DNA of 64,000 nucleotides from Companilactobacillus keshanensis (GCF_003946205.1 NZ_RHOS01000002.1:124001-188000), one strand, 5' to 3'. Shown: positions 17,350 to 24,892, counted from the stretch's first letter. Notes: generated from the letters alone by a model not told the origin. Program-made: numbers and translations.

Positions 17350-18279
17350 TTACTGAACATGGATCGTACCATCAGTGGCGTTGACTTTTAATAAATTCTC
17401 AGAATTTGGGTTGGATTGATAAGTTCCGTCTTTTCTTTCACCGAAGTAATCAATAACTTTAGCATTCAAATCGACACCATCCATCTTACCTGATTCAGTC
17501 TTCAAAGTACTCTCATCAGTCAATGTATAGTCATTTGTTCCCTTGATATCATCGTAATGAAGATGAACATGTCCGTCATCCATATGAACTGATCCACCAT
17601 TTAACGTTGAGTTAGCGACTTTTAATTTAGAGTCACTCATATTAAATTTATAATTATTTAAAGTAGAATTTTTGATATCAACGATCGTATCATTATCGGC
17701 GACAAAATTTAAATTATTAATAGTCGAGTCCTTAATTTGAATGTATCCATAATCAAGGAAGAACTTGCTATCATTTTTTTCAGTAACCGTCACATTATCG
17801 AGATAAATTGCAGCATCGCTATTCCAATGCTTATCAGACTTAGTTAACTTATCGATTTTTAAGTTCCTTAACCTGACATTACCATCGGCCAAGTCGAAAT
17901 GCATTTTCTTCAGACTTGCCTTTTTAGGAACCGTTATAACGACGTTTTCGCCTCTTCCGTTCCAATCAACGGCCGCTCTTCTCTTATGACCTGTCACAAC
18001 TAAAGTATCATTTTTAACTTCATATGTTGGTGCTTGTAATTTATCACCCACTACATGAATTGAATAGTTGCTACCTTTTTGAACTCTGACTTCAACATTT
18101 TTACCTTTTACTTTAACTTTAGAAAATTTCTTTAAACTAGTGGTTTCGTTAACTTTTTCAGAAATCTTAAATCCATGATCCCAGGCGACCATTTTCATAC
18201 CGCCGCCCAAAAATCCGCCGACACAGAGGATGGCTCCTAAAACTAATAGATAGAAACCAGTTACAAAATACTTACGCAT
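17350..18279 (-). CDS. DUF4097 (adhesin-like beta-helix) membrane-anchored protein
   Basis: A 309-residue protein. One N-terminal membrane helix (FVTGFYLLVLGAILCVGGFLGG) is followed by an extracytoplasmic domain of repeated short beta strands such as IYLDNVTVTEKNDSKFFLDYGYIQIKDSTINN, the DUF4097/DUF2807-like pattern of a right-handed beta-solenoid. Its function is unknown; in Firmicutes such proteins sit with PadR and HAAS proteins and respond to envelope stress. Start and upstream stop share one base (TAATG), showing translational coupling to the HAAS gene. Confidence 0.8.
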   Translation of the reverse strand: MRKYFVTGFYLLVLGAILCVGGFLGGGMKMVAWDHGFKISEKVNETTSLKKFSKVKVKGKNVEVRVQKGSNYSIHVVGDKLQAPTYEVKNDTLVVTGHKRRAAVDWNGRGENVVITVPKKASLKKMHFDLADGNVRLRNLKIDKLTKSDKHWNSDAAIYLDNVTVTEKNDSKFFLDYGYIQIKDSTINNLNFVADNDTIVDIKNSTLNNYKFNMSDSKLKVANSTLNGGSVHMDDGHVHLHYDDIKGTNDYTLTDESTLKTESGKMDGVDLNAKVIDYFGERKDGTYQSNPNSENLLKVNATDGTIHVQ

Positions 18280-18935
18280 TATTTATTTTCCCCCTTCATT
18301 GGTGTATTGCGTCCATAAAGTAATTTCTTCCCTAACCATCTAAAGAAGATAACTACAAGATCAAAGATCCAACGGACAACCGCTATAACGATTGGAATAA
18401 TGAAGAAATTGATCCCCAGGATCATCAATCCGGCTCCGATATAAAAGACCGAGGTCGCAATTGATTCAAAGATCACTGATATACCAATAAAAATGGCTCC
18501 AATTCCAATGAGCACGGACAACGCCAATAAGAACAAGAATAAAAGTACAAAGAATATTCCTAAACTAAAGAATAAAACTAATCCAAGTACCAAGACAATT
18601 GCGGCAGGAATGGCAATCGGTGAGGCCATTAAAGCCAAAATAATCAAACCGATCATACCAAGATTTTTTTTAAAACGTTCGTTGTCACTAATACGTCCGT
18701 TATCCACATGTTGATAATTATCTTCAGACATCTTGATTGAATAATCAGCTAGTACTTTTCTAGCTAATTTCTTCGGTAAACCAAGTTCATTTATAATTGC
18801 ATCAGTTGTGACCAAATTTGCATCAATTAAATACTCACGATAAAATTCCAAAACATCGTTTCGTTCTGATTCGCTTAGTGGATGTAAATAAACTTTTAAT
18901 TCATCAATATATTCATTTACAGCTTTATTCTCCAT
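18279..18935 (-). CDS. HAAS/DUF1700 domain membrane protein
   Basis: A 218-residue protein. Residues 1-75 form a helical HAAS-type domain (YIDELKVYLHPLSESERNDVLEFYREYL, then ELGLPKKLARKVLADY), followed by about five hydrophobic helices. HAAS proteins are found beside PadR regulators and are thought to relay membrane signals to them. It overlaps the padR gene by 11 bases and the DUF4097 gene by one, so the three are co-translated. Confidence 0.82.
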   Translation of the reverse strand: MENKAVNEYIDELKVYLHPLSESERNDVLEFYREYLIDANLVTTDAIINELGLPKKLARKVLADYSIKMSEDNYQHVDNGRISDNERFKKNLGMIGLIILALMASPIAIPAAIVLVLGLVLFFSLGIFFVLLFLFLLALSVLIGIGAIFIGISVIFESIATSVFYIGAGLMILGINFFIIPIVIAVVRWIFDLVVIFFRWLGKKLLYGRNTPMKGENK

Positions 18936-19242
18936 CTTTATCCTCCAAAATTTTGTCCGTAGCTTCCTTTAAATCTGACCAATCATTTTTGATCGAAGCT
19001 AATTGTGATTCACCTAATGCGGTTATTTTATAGTATCGACGATTTCTGCCCTCATAGGCCTGATCATAGGTTTCTAACCAGCCTTCTTTTTTTAGACGGC
19101 GAAGGATCGGATACATTGTTGATTCTGAAATTGGAAATACCTTTTGAACTTCTTTGGTTATCATATAACCGTAGTAGTCCTCTCTTGTGAGCAAAGCTAA
19201 GACACTTCCCTCCAGAATCTCGGTCGAGGCTTGAATTGCCAT
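18925..19242 (-). CDS. PadR-family transcriptional regulator
   Basis: A 105-residue winged-helix protein of the short PadR-s2 class. The DNA-binding core reads EGSVLALLTREDYYGYMITKEVQKVFPISESTMYPILRRLKKEGWL, with the characteristic YPILRRL helix and the wing RNRRYYKIT. A short C-terminal helix provides dimerisation. It is the first gene of an operon with HAAS, DUF4097 and probably DUF975 genes, and a PadR-like palindrome lies in its promoter. It likely represses its own operon until an envelope or drug signal. Confidence 0.9.
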   Translation of the reverse strand: MAIQASTEILEGSVLALLTREDYYGYMITKEVQKVFPISESTMYPILRRLKKEGWLETYDQAYEGRNRRYYKITALGESQLASIKNDWSDLKEATDKILEDKDGE

Positions 19243-19260
19243 ATTATCTCACCTTTCTAT

Positions 19261-19323
19261 AATACTATACGTCGTATAATATTGATTAGTTACTAATATA
19301 GTATATTCTTATAATACTGTCAA
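19261..19323 (-). promoter_or_regulatory. padR operon promoter and operator
   Basis: Minus-strand -35 TTGACA (19323-19318) and -10 TATATT (19300-19295) are 17 bases apart. A 23-base dyad at 19261-19283, AATA-C-TATAC-GTC-GTATA-A-TATT, lies just downstream of the start point and contains ATAC-N8-GTAT, the arrangement of PadR operators. Confidence 0.72.
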
Positions 19324-19343
19324 TCGAATATATAATAATATTC

Positions 19344-19372
19344 TTGACTTTCGATTTAGAAGGACGTACGAT
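19344..19372 (+). promoter_or_regulatory. Promoter of the T-box/ABC transporter operon
   Basis: TTGACT (19344-19349) and TACGAT (19367-19372) are exactly 17 bases apart and precede the T-box leader. Confidence 0.65.
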
Positions 19373-19378
19373 AGTTTC

Positions 19379-19739
19379 AACATTTAAACAGTACAAAAAC
19401 GATGACAGAAGAGTAATTGCTTTATTTGGTCCAGAGAGTCGACGGTGGTGGGAGTCGATCCGGTAAGTGATGAAACACATCTGTAAGTTAAATGACTGAA
19501 CCCTAGTAGGTTATTTCGGTAGCGCCGTTATCGCTGAAGTTATTGTAACTTCGTGAGCTTGATATCGTGAGATATTAAGAAGCCAGAGGTGGTACCGCGT
19601 TAAATCGCCCTCTTAGTCATACGACTAAGAGGGCTTTTTGTTTACAATAACTTCCTGAGGTTAATGCTGTGAAGCACTAACAAATTGAGGTGGAACCACG
19701 TCGCGACGTCCTCTAGCATTTTGCTGGAGGACTTTTTTT
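19379..19739 (+). promoter_or_regulatory. Histidine-type T-box leader with two antiterminator/terminator modules
   Basis: Stem I has AGTA (19412-19415) opposite GAA-A-CAC-A, placing the specifier CAC (19476-19478, His) in the canonical position, and a distal GGTGGTGGGAG loop. Module 1: T-box AGAGGTGGTACCGCG (19585-19599) and terminator GCCCTCTTAGTC/GACTAAGAGGGC plus T run. Module 2: TGAGGTGGAACCACG (19686-19700) and terminator GTCCTCTAGCA/TGCTGGAGGAC plus seven T. The 55 bases before each T-box align to each other (from 19546 and 19648), so module 2 is a duplication without its own Stem I. Confidence 0.88.
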
Positions 19740-19760
19740 GTACAGTCAGGGGGAAAAAAC

Positions 19761-20411
19761 ATGCACTATATTTTAGAAATACTACCATCACTACTAAGTG
19801 GTACGGTTATGACATTAAAAATTTTCTTTTGGACTTTGGTTTGTTCATTACCATTGGGTGTCTTAGTATCATTAGGACGAAGTTCAAGGTTTAAACCATT
19901 GAGTTGGTTGGTTTCATTTTATATCTGGGTCATGCGTGGAACACCATTATTACTACAATTGATCTTCGTATTTTATGGCTTACCAAACATGCCCTTCTTC
20001 CATATCGTATTTGAAAGATATGACGCCGCATTATTTGCCTTCATATTAAATTACACAGCTTACTTCGCCGAAATTTTTCGTGGTGGATTTGGTGCTATTA
20101 GTAAAGGACAATTTGAGGGAGCTAAAGTTCTTGGTTTAAATTACTGGCAAACTATCAGAAGGATCATCGTACCGCAAGTTTTAAAAATCGTCCTACCATC
20201 AATTGGTAACGAAGTTATCAACTTGGTTAAGGATTCATCATTAGTATACGTAATTGGATTAGGTGATCTTCTTCGAGCTGGGAATATTGCCAGTTCTCGT
20301 GACGTTACACTTGTTCCATTGCTATTAGTCGGCGTTATCTATCTATTATTAACGCTCGTCTGTACTTGGGTTTTACGTATTTTAGAGAAACACTTCAGCT
20401 ACTATCGTTAG
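19761..20411 (+). CDS. Polar amino acid ABC transporter permease (probable histidine)
   Basis: A 216-residue inner-membrane permease of the HisM/GlnP family. The family loop for contacting the ATPase is visible as NYTAYFAEIFRGGFGAISKGQFEGAKVLGLNYWQTIRRIIVPQ (EAA motif), with about five hydrophobic helices. It is first in a permease-ATPase-binding protein operon behind a T-box with a CAC specifier, so histidine is the likely substrate; specificity is inferred from that codon, not from the protein. GGGGGAAAAAAC precedes the ATG. Confidence 0.87.
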   Translation: MHYILEILPSLLSGTVMTLKIFFWTLVCSLPLGVLVSLGRSSRFKPLSWLVSFYIWVMRGTPLLLQLIFVFYGLPNMPFFHIVFERYDAALFAFILNYTAYFAEIFRGGFGAISKGQFEGAKVLGLNYWQTIRRIIVPQVLKIVLPSIGNEVINLVKDSSLVYVIGLGDLLRAGNIASSRDVTLVPLLLVGVIYLLLTLVCTWVLRILEKHFSYYR

Positions 20412-20429
20412 GATTTGGGAGGAATTTTT

Positions 20430-21068
20430 ATGCTAAAGCTAGAAAATATTACAAAAGGTTTTGAAGGAACCACTATTTTAAATAACTTAAATCTTGAAGT
20501 TAAGGACAATGCAATTCTTAGTGTCGTCGGACCTTCAGGTGCTGGTAAAACTACCTTACTTCGTTGCATTGCCGGGCTTGAAAAAGTTGATTCAGGTAAA
20601 TTCATGCTTAATGGAGAATCATTTGACCCAACTGATGAATCTGCCAAAGAACGTATTGTCGGCGTAGTCTTCCAAGATTTTAATCTTTTCCCTCATCTGA
20701 CAGTTCTTCAAAATGTCGCTTTAGCACCAGAAATGGTTCTAAAAAAAGATAAAAAAACTTCCATAAAAGCAGCTAAAGATCTACTAGCCCAATTGGAGTT
20801 ATCTAGTCACGCTGACCAATATCCTTTTGAGTTATCCGGCGGTCAAAAACAGCGTGTTGCTATTGCCCGTGCTTTAGCAATGCAACCAAAAATTCTCTGT
20901 TATGACGAACCTACATCAGCACTTGATCCAAGTTTGCGTGATGCGGTAGCCCAGTTGATCCTTGATTTAAAGAAAACCGGAATAACGCAAATAGTTGTTA
21001 CCCATGATCCTGAATTCGCTAAAAAGATTGCCGACCAATTACTCGAAGTTAAACCTATTAACAAATAA
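20430..21068 (+). CDS. Polar amino acid ABC transporter ATP-binding protein
   Basis: A 212-residue ABC ATPase. Walker A GPSGAGKTTL lies near residue 32, the Q-loop VFQDFNLFPHLTV near 78, the signature LSGGQKQRVAIARALA near 133 and Walker B LCYDEPTSALDP near 155, with the switch histidine in VVTHD. It powers uptake with the permease upstream and the binding lipoprotein downstream. The ATG at 20430 follows GGGAGG; the in-frame TTG at 20415 overlaps that site and was rejected. It is slightly shorter than typical GlnQ-type proteins (about 240) but has all motifs. Confidence 0.9.
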   Translation: MLKLENITKGFEGTTILNNLNLEVKDNAILSVVGPSGAGKTTLLRCIAGLEKVDSGKFMLNGESFDPTDESAKERIVGVVFQDFNLFPHLTVLQNVALAPEMVLKKDKKTSIKAAKDLLAQLELSSHADQYPFELSGGQKQRVAIARALAMQPKILCYDEPTSALDPSLRDAVAQLILDLKKTGITQIVVTHDPEFAKKIADQLLEVKPINK

Positions 21069-21087
21069 CTATCAGGGGGATTAAATT

Positions 21088-21948
21088 ATGAAAAAGAAAA
21101 TATTTGCAATGATTGCCCTCTTGGCTTGCTTCGTAACCATTTTGAGCGGTTGTCAAAGCAGCACTAGTTCAAAATCAGTTGCCCAACAAGCCAACACCGT
21201 TGACACATGGTCAACTATCAAAAAACGTGGCCGCGTAATCATTGGTTTAGATGATACCTTTGTTCCAATGGGGTTCCGCCAAAAGAATGGTAACTTGGTC
21301 GGTTATGATATCGACCTTGCTAAAGCAGTTTTCAAACAATACGGTATCAAGGCCGACTTTCAACCGATCGATTGGAATATGAAAGAAACAGAATTACGTA
21401 ATCGTACAATCGACCTCATCTGGAACGGTTATACGATCACACCTGCACGTCAAAAACAATTAGCCTTCTCACGTCCCTATATGGCTAATCGTCAAATCTT
21501 AGTCACAAAAAAGGACCAAAACATCAATAGTTTTGCCGGTATGAAAAATAAAACTTTAGGAGTCCAAACCAGTTCATCTGGTGCCAGTTTGTTGGATGAA
21601 CACCCTAAGATGCTAAAAGATTACATCAAAAATCAATCACCTGTTATGTATGATTCTTTCAACAATGCTTTGATGGATCTAGACGCTAACAGAATTCAAG
21701 GTCTCTTGATCGATAGTGTTTATGCTGGATATTATATCAAGCACGAAAAAGATCCTGATTCATATCAAATGACAACTGGTGGCTTCGATGGTGAAGACTT
21801 TGCCGTGGGTATGAGAAAAGGTGACAAAACTATGAAGAGAAAAATTGACACTGCTTTTCAGAAGTTGGCTAATGATGGTCAACTGCAAAAAATAAACGAG
21901 AAGTGGTTTGGTACTAATGACAATTCGTTAGTTAAGCCTGAAAAATAG
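21088..21948 (+). CDS. Amino acid ABC transporter substrate-binding lipoprotein
   Basis: A 286-residue extracellular binding protein. A lipoprotein signal ends with the lipobox LSGC, so it is tethered to the membrane. The mature part follows the type 3 solute-binding family: VIIGLDDTFVPMGFRQKNGNLVGYDIDLAKAVF, then WNGYTITPARQKQLAFSRPY. It delivers the amino acid, probably histidine, to the upstream permease. Its stop codon is 19 bases before structured element C on the same strand. Confidence 0.9.
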   Translation: MKKKIFAMIALLACFVTILSGCQSSTSSKSVAQQANTVDTWSTIKKRGRVIIGLDDTFVPMGFRQKNGNLVGYDIDLAKAVFKQYGIKADFQPIDWNMKETELRNRTIDLIWNGYTITPARQKQLAFSRPYMANRQILVTKKDQNINSFAGMKNKTLGVQTSSSGASLLDEHPKMLKDYIKNQSPVMYDSFNNALMDLDANRIQGLLIDSVYAGYYIKHEKDPDSYQMTTGGFDGEDFAVGMRKGDKTMKRKIDTAFQKLANDGQLQKINEKWFGTNDNSLVKPEK

Positions 21949-21967
21949 AACGTTAGGTGTCGCTTTA

Positions 21968-22125
21968 GACTTTGAGTAATTCCACCTGTTACGCGACCGA
22001 TTCGAGGCAAGGTCTCTCATCTCGATTTTGAGCTTTGCTTTGCAAATCTCAGAATCGTCGGTGAAGTACGAACGGAAAACCACCGTTCTACTCCACTTGC
22101 GCAACTGGTTACATTACTCAAAATC
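21968..22125 (+). ncRNA. Structured RNA-like element, copy C
   Basis: Closing stem GACTTTGAGTAAT (21968-21980) with ATTACTCAAAATC (22113-22125), 12 of 13 paired. Inside are GTTACGC/GCGCAAC, a hairpin with arms GATTCGAG/CTCTCATC around loop GCAAGGT, the conserved hairpin CGATTTTGAG...CTCAGAATCG, and a third hairpin GTGAAGTACGAACGG/CCGTTCTACTCCAC. It lies 19 bases after the binding-protein stop codon and ends 35 bases before a bidirectional terminator. Confidence 0.75.
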
Positions 22126-22160
22126 TCCAGATTTTATCGAATTGATATATATATAATAGT

Positions 22161-22206
22161 AAATAAAAGAGGAAACTAAATTACTTGGATTTTCTCTTTT
22201 TATTTT
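22161..22206. terminator. Bidirectional terminator between elements C and D
   Basis: AAATAAAAGAGGAAA pairs with TTTTCTCTTTTTATTT; T runs are present on both strands. It separates the convergent elements C and D. Confidence 0.6.
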
Positions 22207-22260
22207 GTTCCGTAATCTAAAAAATTTGAATCCACTATATACATCACTAATCCAATTAAG

Positions 22261-22431
22261 CCCACGATAGTGAGGGTGGTGGTCAGCAGTGAAAATTCCG
22301 TTACGTCGGCGGCTTTCCGTCGTTACGGAATCGACGATTTCGAGATTTGCGTCAGCAAAGCTCAAAATCGAGTTCTCCGACCTTGGCGGAGAACGGTCGC
22401 ACAACAGACCAGCCACACTCACTACCGTGGG
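22261..22431 (-). ncRNA. Structured RNA-like element, copy D
   Basis: On the minus strand the closing stem is CCCACGGTAGTGAG (22431-22418) with CTCACTATCGTGGG (22274-22261), fully paired counting one G-U. Inside, the hairpin arms GTTCTCCG/CGGAGAAC pair perfectly around the conserved loop CCAAGGT. Then come the conserved hairpin CGATTTTGAG...CTCGAAATCG and a third hairpin ATTCCGTAACG...CGTAACGGAAT. It faces element C and has no protein gene upstream on its strand, so it would need its own promoter. A 121-codon open frame across it is spurious. Confidence 0.75.
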
Positions 22432-22462
22432 CGATAATCTCTCACCACCCCCAAAAGAGTTT

Positions 22463-22522
22463 TTGATTTCACAATTCATTTAAGTTATCATGAAAATGGT
22501 TACATAGATATTTATCTATGTA
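22463..22522 (+). promoter_or_regulatory. ACR3 promoter and perfect operator-like palindrome
   Basis: TTGATT (22463-22468) and TATCAT (22486-22491) are 17 bases apart. Right after the predicted start point lies a perfect inverted repeat, TACATAGATA (22501-22510) and TATCTATGTA (22513-22522), with two bases between the arms. It sits between promoter and ribosome site, a repressor position. Confidence 0.7.
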
Positions 22523-22543
22523 TATGGATTGGGGGGATTTATT

Positions 22544-23584
22544 TTGGAAAAAACTAGTCAGAAACTATCTATTTTTGATCGTTATATGACTTGGTGGATT
22601 ATTTTAGCAATGATAATTGGTGTTGCTGTCGGCTTCTTCTGGCCTAATACAGCTAACGTTATTAACAGCATGTCAGTTGGTACGACTTCAATTCCGATCG
22701 CGATTGGATTGATCTTGATGATGTATCCACCACTAACTAAAGTTAAATATGAAGAGATGGGACATGTCTTCAAGGATTGGAAAACACTTCTAATTTCATT
22801 ATTCCAAAACTGGGTCGTTGGTCCAATTGTCATGTTTGCTTTAGCGGTTATCTTTTTACACAATTATCCAGCCTACATGACTGGACTTATTATGATTGGC
22901 CTAGCAAGATGTATTGCCATGGTTATCGTCTGGAGTGAACTCGCTCAAGCAGATGGTGAATATACTGCTGGATTAGTTGCTTTTAACGCTATTTTTCAAA
23001 TTATTTTCTATTCTTTCTTTGCCTACCTGTTTATTACAATAATTCCTGGCTGGCTTGGATTACAGACACACACTGTCAGTGTTCCTATGGCATCAATTGC
23101 CAAAAGTGTAGCTATTTATCTAGGAATACCTTTCTTAGCAGGTATCGGTTCTCATTATTTATTGATCCATTTTAAGGGTAAGAATTGGTTTGAGAATGTC
23201 TACGTTCCAAAAATCAGTCGAATAACCTTCTGGGCTCTGATTTTTACTATCATCGTTATGTTCTCTGTTAAAGGTGAAAAAGTCGTTGAGTTACCTTTAG
23301 ATGTTGTCAGAATTGCTGTTCCTCTACTATTATATTTCTTGATCATGTTCTTTATTTCATTTGGCATGGCTCATCATCGTGGTACCAGTTATCCAATTGC
23401 TGCATCCCTTTCATTAACTGCAGCAAGTAACAACTTTGAGTTAGCAATTGCCGTAGCTGTCAGCGTCTTTGGTATCAGTTCTGGTGAAGCTTTCACTGCT
23501 GTTATTGGACCTCTGGTTGAAGTTCCAGTATTACTTAGTTTGGTAAACGTTGCTTTGAAGTATCGCAATCGTTTTAAAAAATAA
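22544..23584 (+). CDS. ACR3-family arsenite efflux permease
   Basis: A 346-residue membrane protein with ten predicted helices. ACR3 hallmarks are [22 protein letters not shown] near residue 60-80, and [16 protein letters not shown], which contains the conserved cysteine of the family, near residue 120. [14 protein letters not shown] near residue 310 also fits. ACR3 exports arsenite (and sometimes antimonite) using the proton gradient. It starts at TTG 22544 behind GGGGGGA at good spacing. No ArsR or ArsC gene is adjacent, so its regulator must act from elsewhere through the palindrome upstream. Confidence 0.85.
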   Translation: MEKTSQKLSIFDRYMTWWIILAMIIGVAVGFFWPNTANVINSMSVGTTSIPIAIGLILMMYPPLTKVKYEEMGHVFKDWKTLLISLFQNWVVGPIVMFALAVIFLHNYPAYMTGLIMIGLARCIAMVIVWSELAQADGEYTAGLVAFNAIFQIIFYSFFAYLFITIIPGWLGLQTHTVSVPMASIAKSVAIYLGIPFLAGIGSHYLLIHFKGKNWFENVYVPKISRITFWALIFTIIVMFSVKGEKVVELPLDVVRIAVPLLLYFLIMFFISFGMAHHRGTSYPIAASLSLTAASNNFELAIAVAVSVFGISSGEAFTAVIGPLVEVPVLLSLVNVALKYRNRFKK

Positions 23585-23588
23585 TTGT

Positions 23589-23634
23589 AAAAAAAGAACT
23601 CTCGATTTGCTTTTGGGCAAGTTGAGAGTTCTTT
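23589..23634. terminator. Convergent terminator
   Basis: AAAGAACTCTC (23593-23603) and GAGAGTTCTTT (23624-23634) pair perfectly with an inner TTGC/GCAA stem; it lies between convergent genes. Confidence 0.75.
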
Positions 23635-23638
23635 GAAT

Positions 23639-23995
23639 TTAAGCATTTATTAGTTCGTAACTTGGTACGTATTCAGAATTTACCCATTCATTTGTTGATA
23701 CTCGATAATACCATCCACCATCTGTGGCTCTTTTCTGTATATCAGATCTCCAAGGAGTATCATTCTGTAAAGCTCGATTTGTTACCGGCGAAACACTATT
23801 ATCTGCATTAAATGAAACCATTGGTACAAAGTTTCCTTGAGTAACAATATCAGCAACATGAACAACGCCCAATACGTATACCGTTGAACCTGGTTCCTCA
23901 TAGTCAGCGTTAACAGTGGTAGCAGAACTCATTACTGCTGGAGTACCTAAAGATACTAATAATAATACTGATAGAATCATTTTTCTAAATTTCAT
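23639..23995 (-). CDS. Small secreted protein, SLAP-like (paralogue 1)
   Basis: A 118-residue exported protein. A signal peptide (MILSVLLLVSLGTPAVMSSATTVNA) ends at a likely NADY cleavage site. The mature part of about 87 residues contains VTNRALQNDTPW and ends with WYYRVSTNEWVNSEYV, a pattern like the surface-layer/SLAP repeat (YRVSTNEYV) that binds wall polymers. The neighbouring gene on the same strand is a clear paralogue. Function is unknown; wall association is inferred. Confidence 0.7.
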   Translation of the reverse strand: MKFRKMILSVLLLVSLGTPAVMSSATTVNADYEEPGSTVYVLGVVHVADIVTQGNFVPMVSFNADNSVSPVTNRALQNDTPWRSDIQKRATDGGWYYRVSTNEWVNSEYVPSYELINA

Positions 23996-24090
23996 TTCAT
24001 ATTTCCCCTAATCTCGTAATTTTAATCTTCTAACCCTTTTATAGTTACAATATGTCAAATCATAATTAGTAAGTTCAGATCAAAGAATTA

Positions 24091-24444
24091 TTAATTATCA
24101 AGAAAAAGTATTTTGTCGTCGTTAACATATCTATATGCTACCCATTCATTTGTCGACACACGGTAATATGTATCATTTCCATAAAATACCATTTTGTCTA
24201 CTTGCCAAGGAGTATCATTTTGTAAAGCCCTGTTTGTTACTGGTTGTGCCACATCATTTTCATCGAACCAAACCATTGGTACATATGAACCCTGCTCATT
24301 GTATACTCCCATTGTTCCAGTCACTATACCAGGAATAGTATTCAGCTTACTTACATCTGCATTAACTGTTGTCGCATTAGTTACAAATGGAGCCACAGAA
24401 AAGAACAATAATAAAGCCGTTAATCCAATTTTACCTAGTTTCAT
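24091..24444 (-). CDS. Small secreted protein, SLAP-like (paralogue 2)
   Basis: A 117-residue exported protein closely related to the next gene. It has a signal peptide (IGLTALLLFFSVAPFVTNATTVNA), then FDENDVAQPVTNRALQNDTPW and YYRVSTNEWVAYRYV. Two tandem copies on one strand, 95 bases apart, point to local duplication followed by divergence of the middle segments. GGGGG precedes the ATG at a slightly long spacing. Likely cell-wall associated; partner unknown. Confidence 0.7.
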   Translation of the reverse strand: MKLGKIGLTALLLFFSVAPFVTNATTVNADVSKLNTIPGIVTGTMGVYNEQGSYVPMVWFDENDVAQPVTNRALQNDTPWQVDKMVFYGNDTYYRVSTNEWVAYRYVNDDKILFLDN

Positions 24445-24540
24445 AATTTTTATTTCCCCCTATTTTATCATTATAATGAATTCAGTATAGCAGAATAATT
24501 CGGAGATTTTATCCTTATTACACAAATAATTCTATAAAAT

Positions 24541-24578
24541 AAAAAACTAGTAGAGATAACTTCTCCACTAGTTTTATT
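24541..24578 (-). terminator. Terminator of the 31-residue membrane protein gene
   Basis: On the minus strand AAAACTAGTGGAG pairs with CTCTACTAGTTTT (one mismatch) and is followed by TTATTTT. It directly follows the small gene at 24599-24694 and supports that gene as real. Confidence 0.7.
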
Positions 24579-24598
24579 TATAATTTTAAAAAGATATT

Positions 24599-24694
24599 CT
24601 AAAATATTAATAGAATGAAGGCCATTATGATTCCAAATAATGCTAAGTAACTTACATTGCGTCTATTTTTTTTAAGATCTTTTCTACTTTCCAT
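24599..24694 (-). CDS. 31-residue single-helix membrane protein
   Basis: A short gene with GGAGG nine bases before ATG 24694 and its own terminator downstream. The product has a strongly basic N terminus (ESRKDLKKNRRN) followed by one hydrophobic helix (VSYLALFGIIMAFILLIF) reaching the C terminus, the usual layout of small inner-membrane proteins with a cytosolic N terminus. An ATG nine bases upstream is too close to the ribosome site. Function unknown; modulator of a membrane complex or type I toxin are both possible. Bases 24695-24892 otherwise hold only the promoter region of the next gene. Confidence 0.6.
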   Translation of the reverse strand: MESRKDLKKNRRNVSYLALFGIIMAFILLIF

Positions 24695-24892
24695 GCTCGT
24701 CATCCTCCGTGCTATGTTCTTTATACCATCTAAATTTGAACTTTTAAAGAATTTTCAACCTATTACAAGAAAAAATAATATCAGGTTTAAAAATATTTAT
24801 AATATTGAGAAAATAGCAGCTGTTTAAAGGAAATTAGAAGGATTTTTTAAACTCTTCCAGTATAATAAATACATATCAAAAAGGAGAGTTCT

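Noticed and set aside
22114..22479. A 121-codon open frame on the minus strand across element D
   Set aside because: It has no ribosome site, runs through the structured element and the terminator, and has no recognisable protein pattern.
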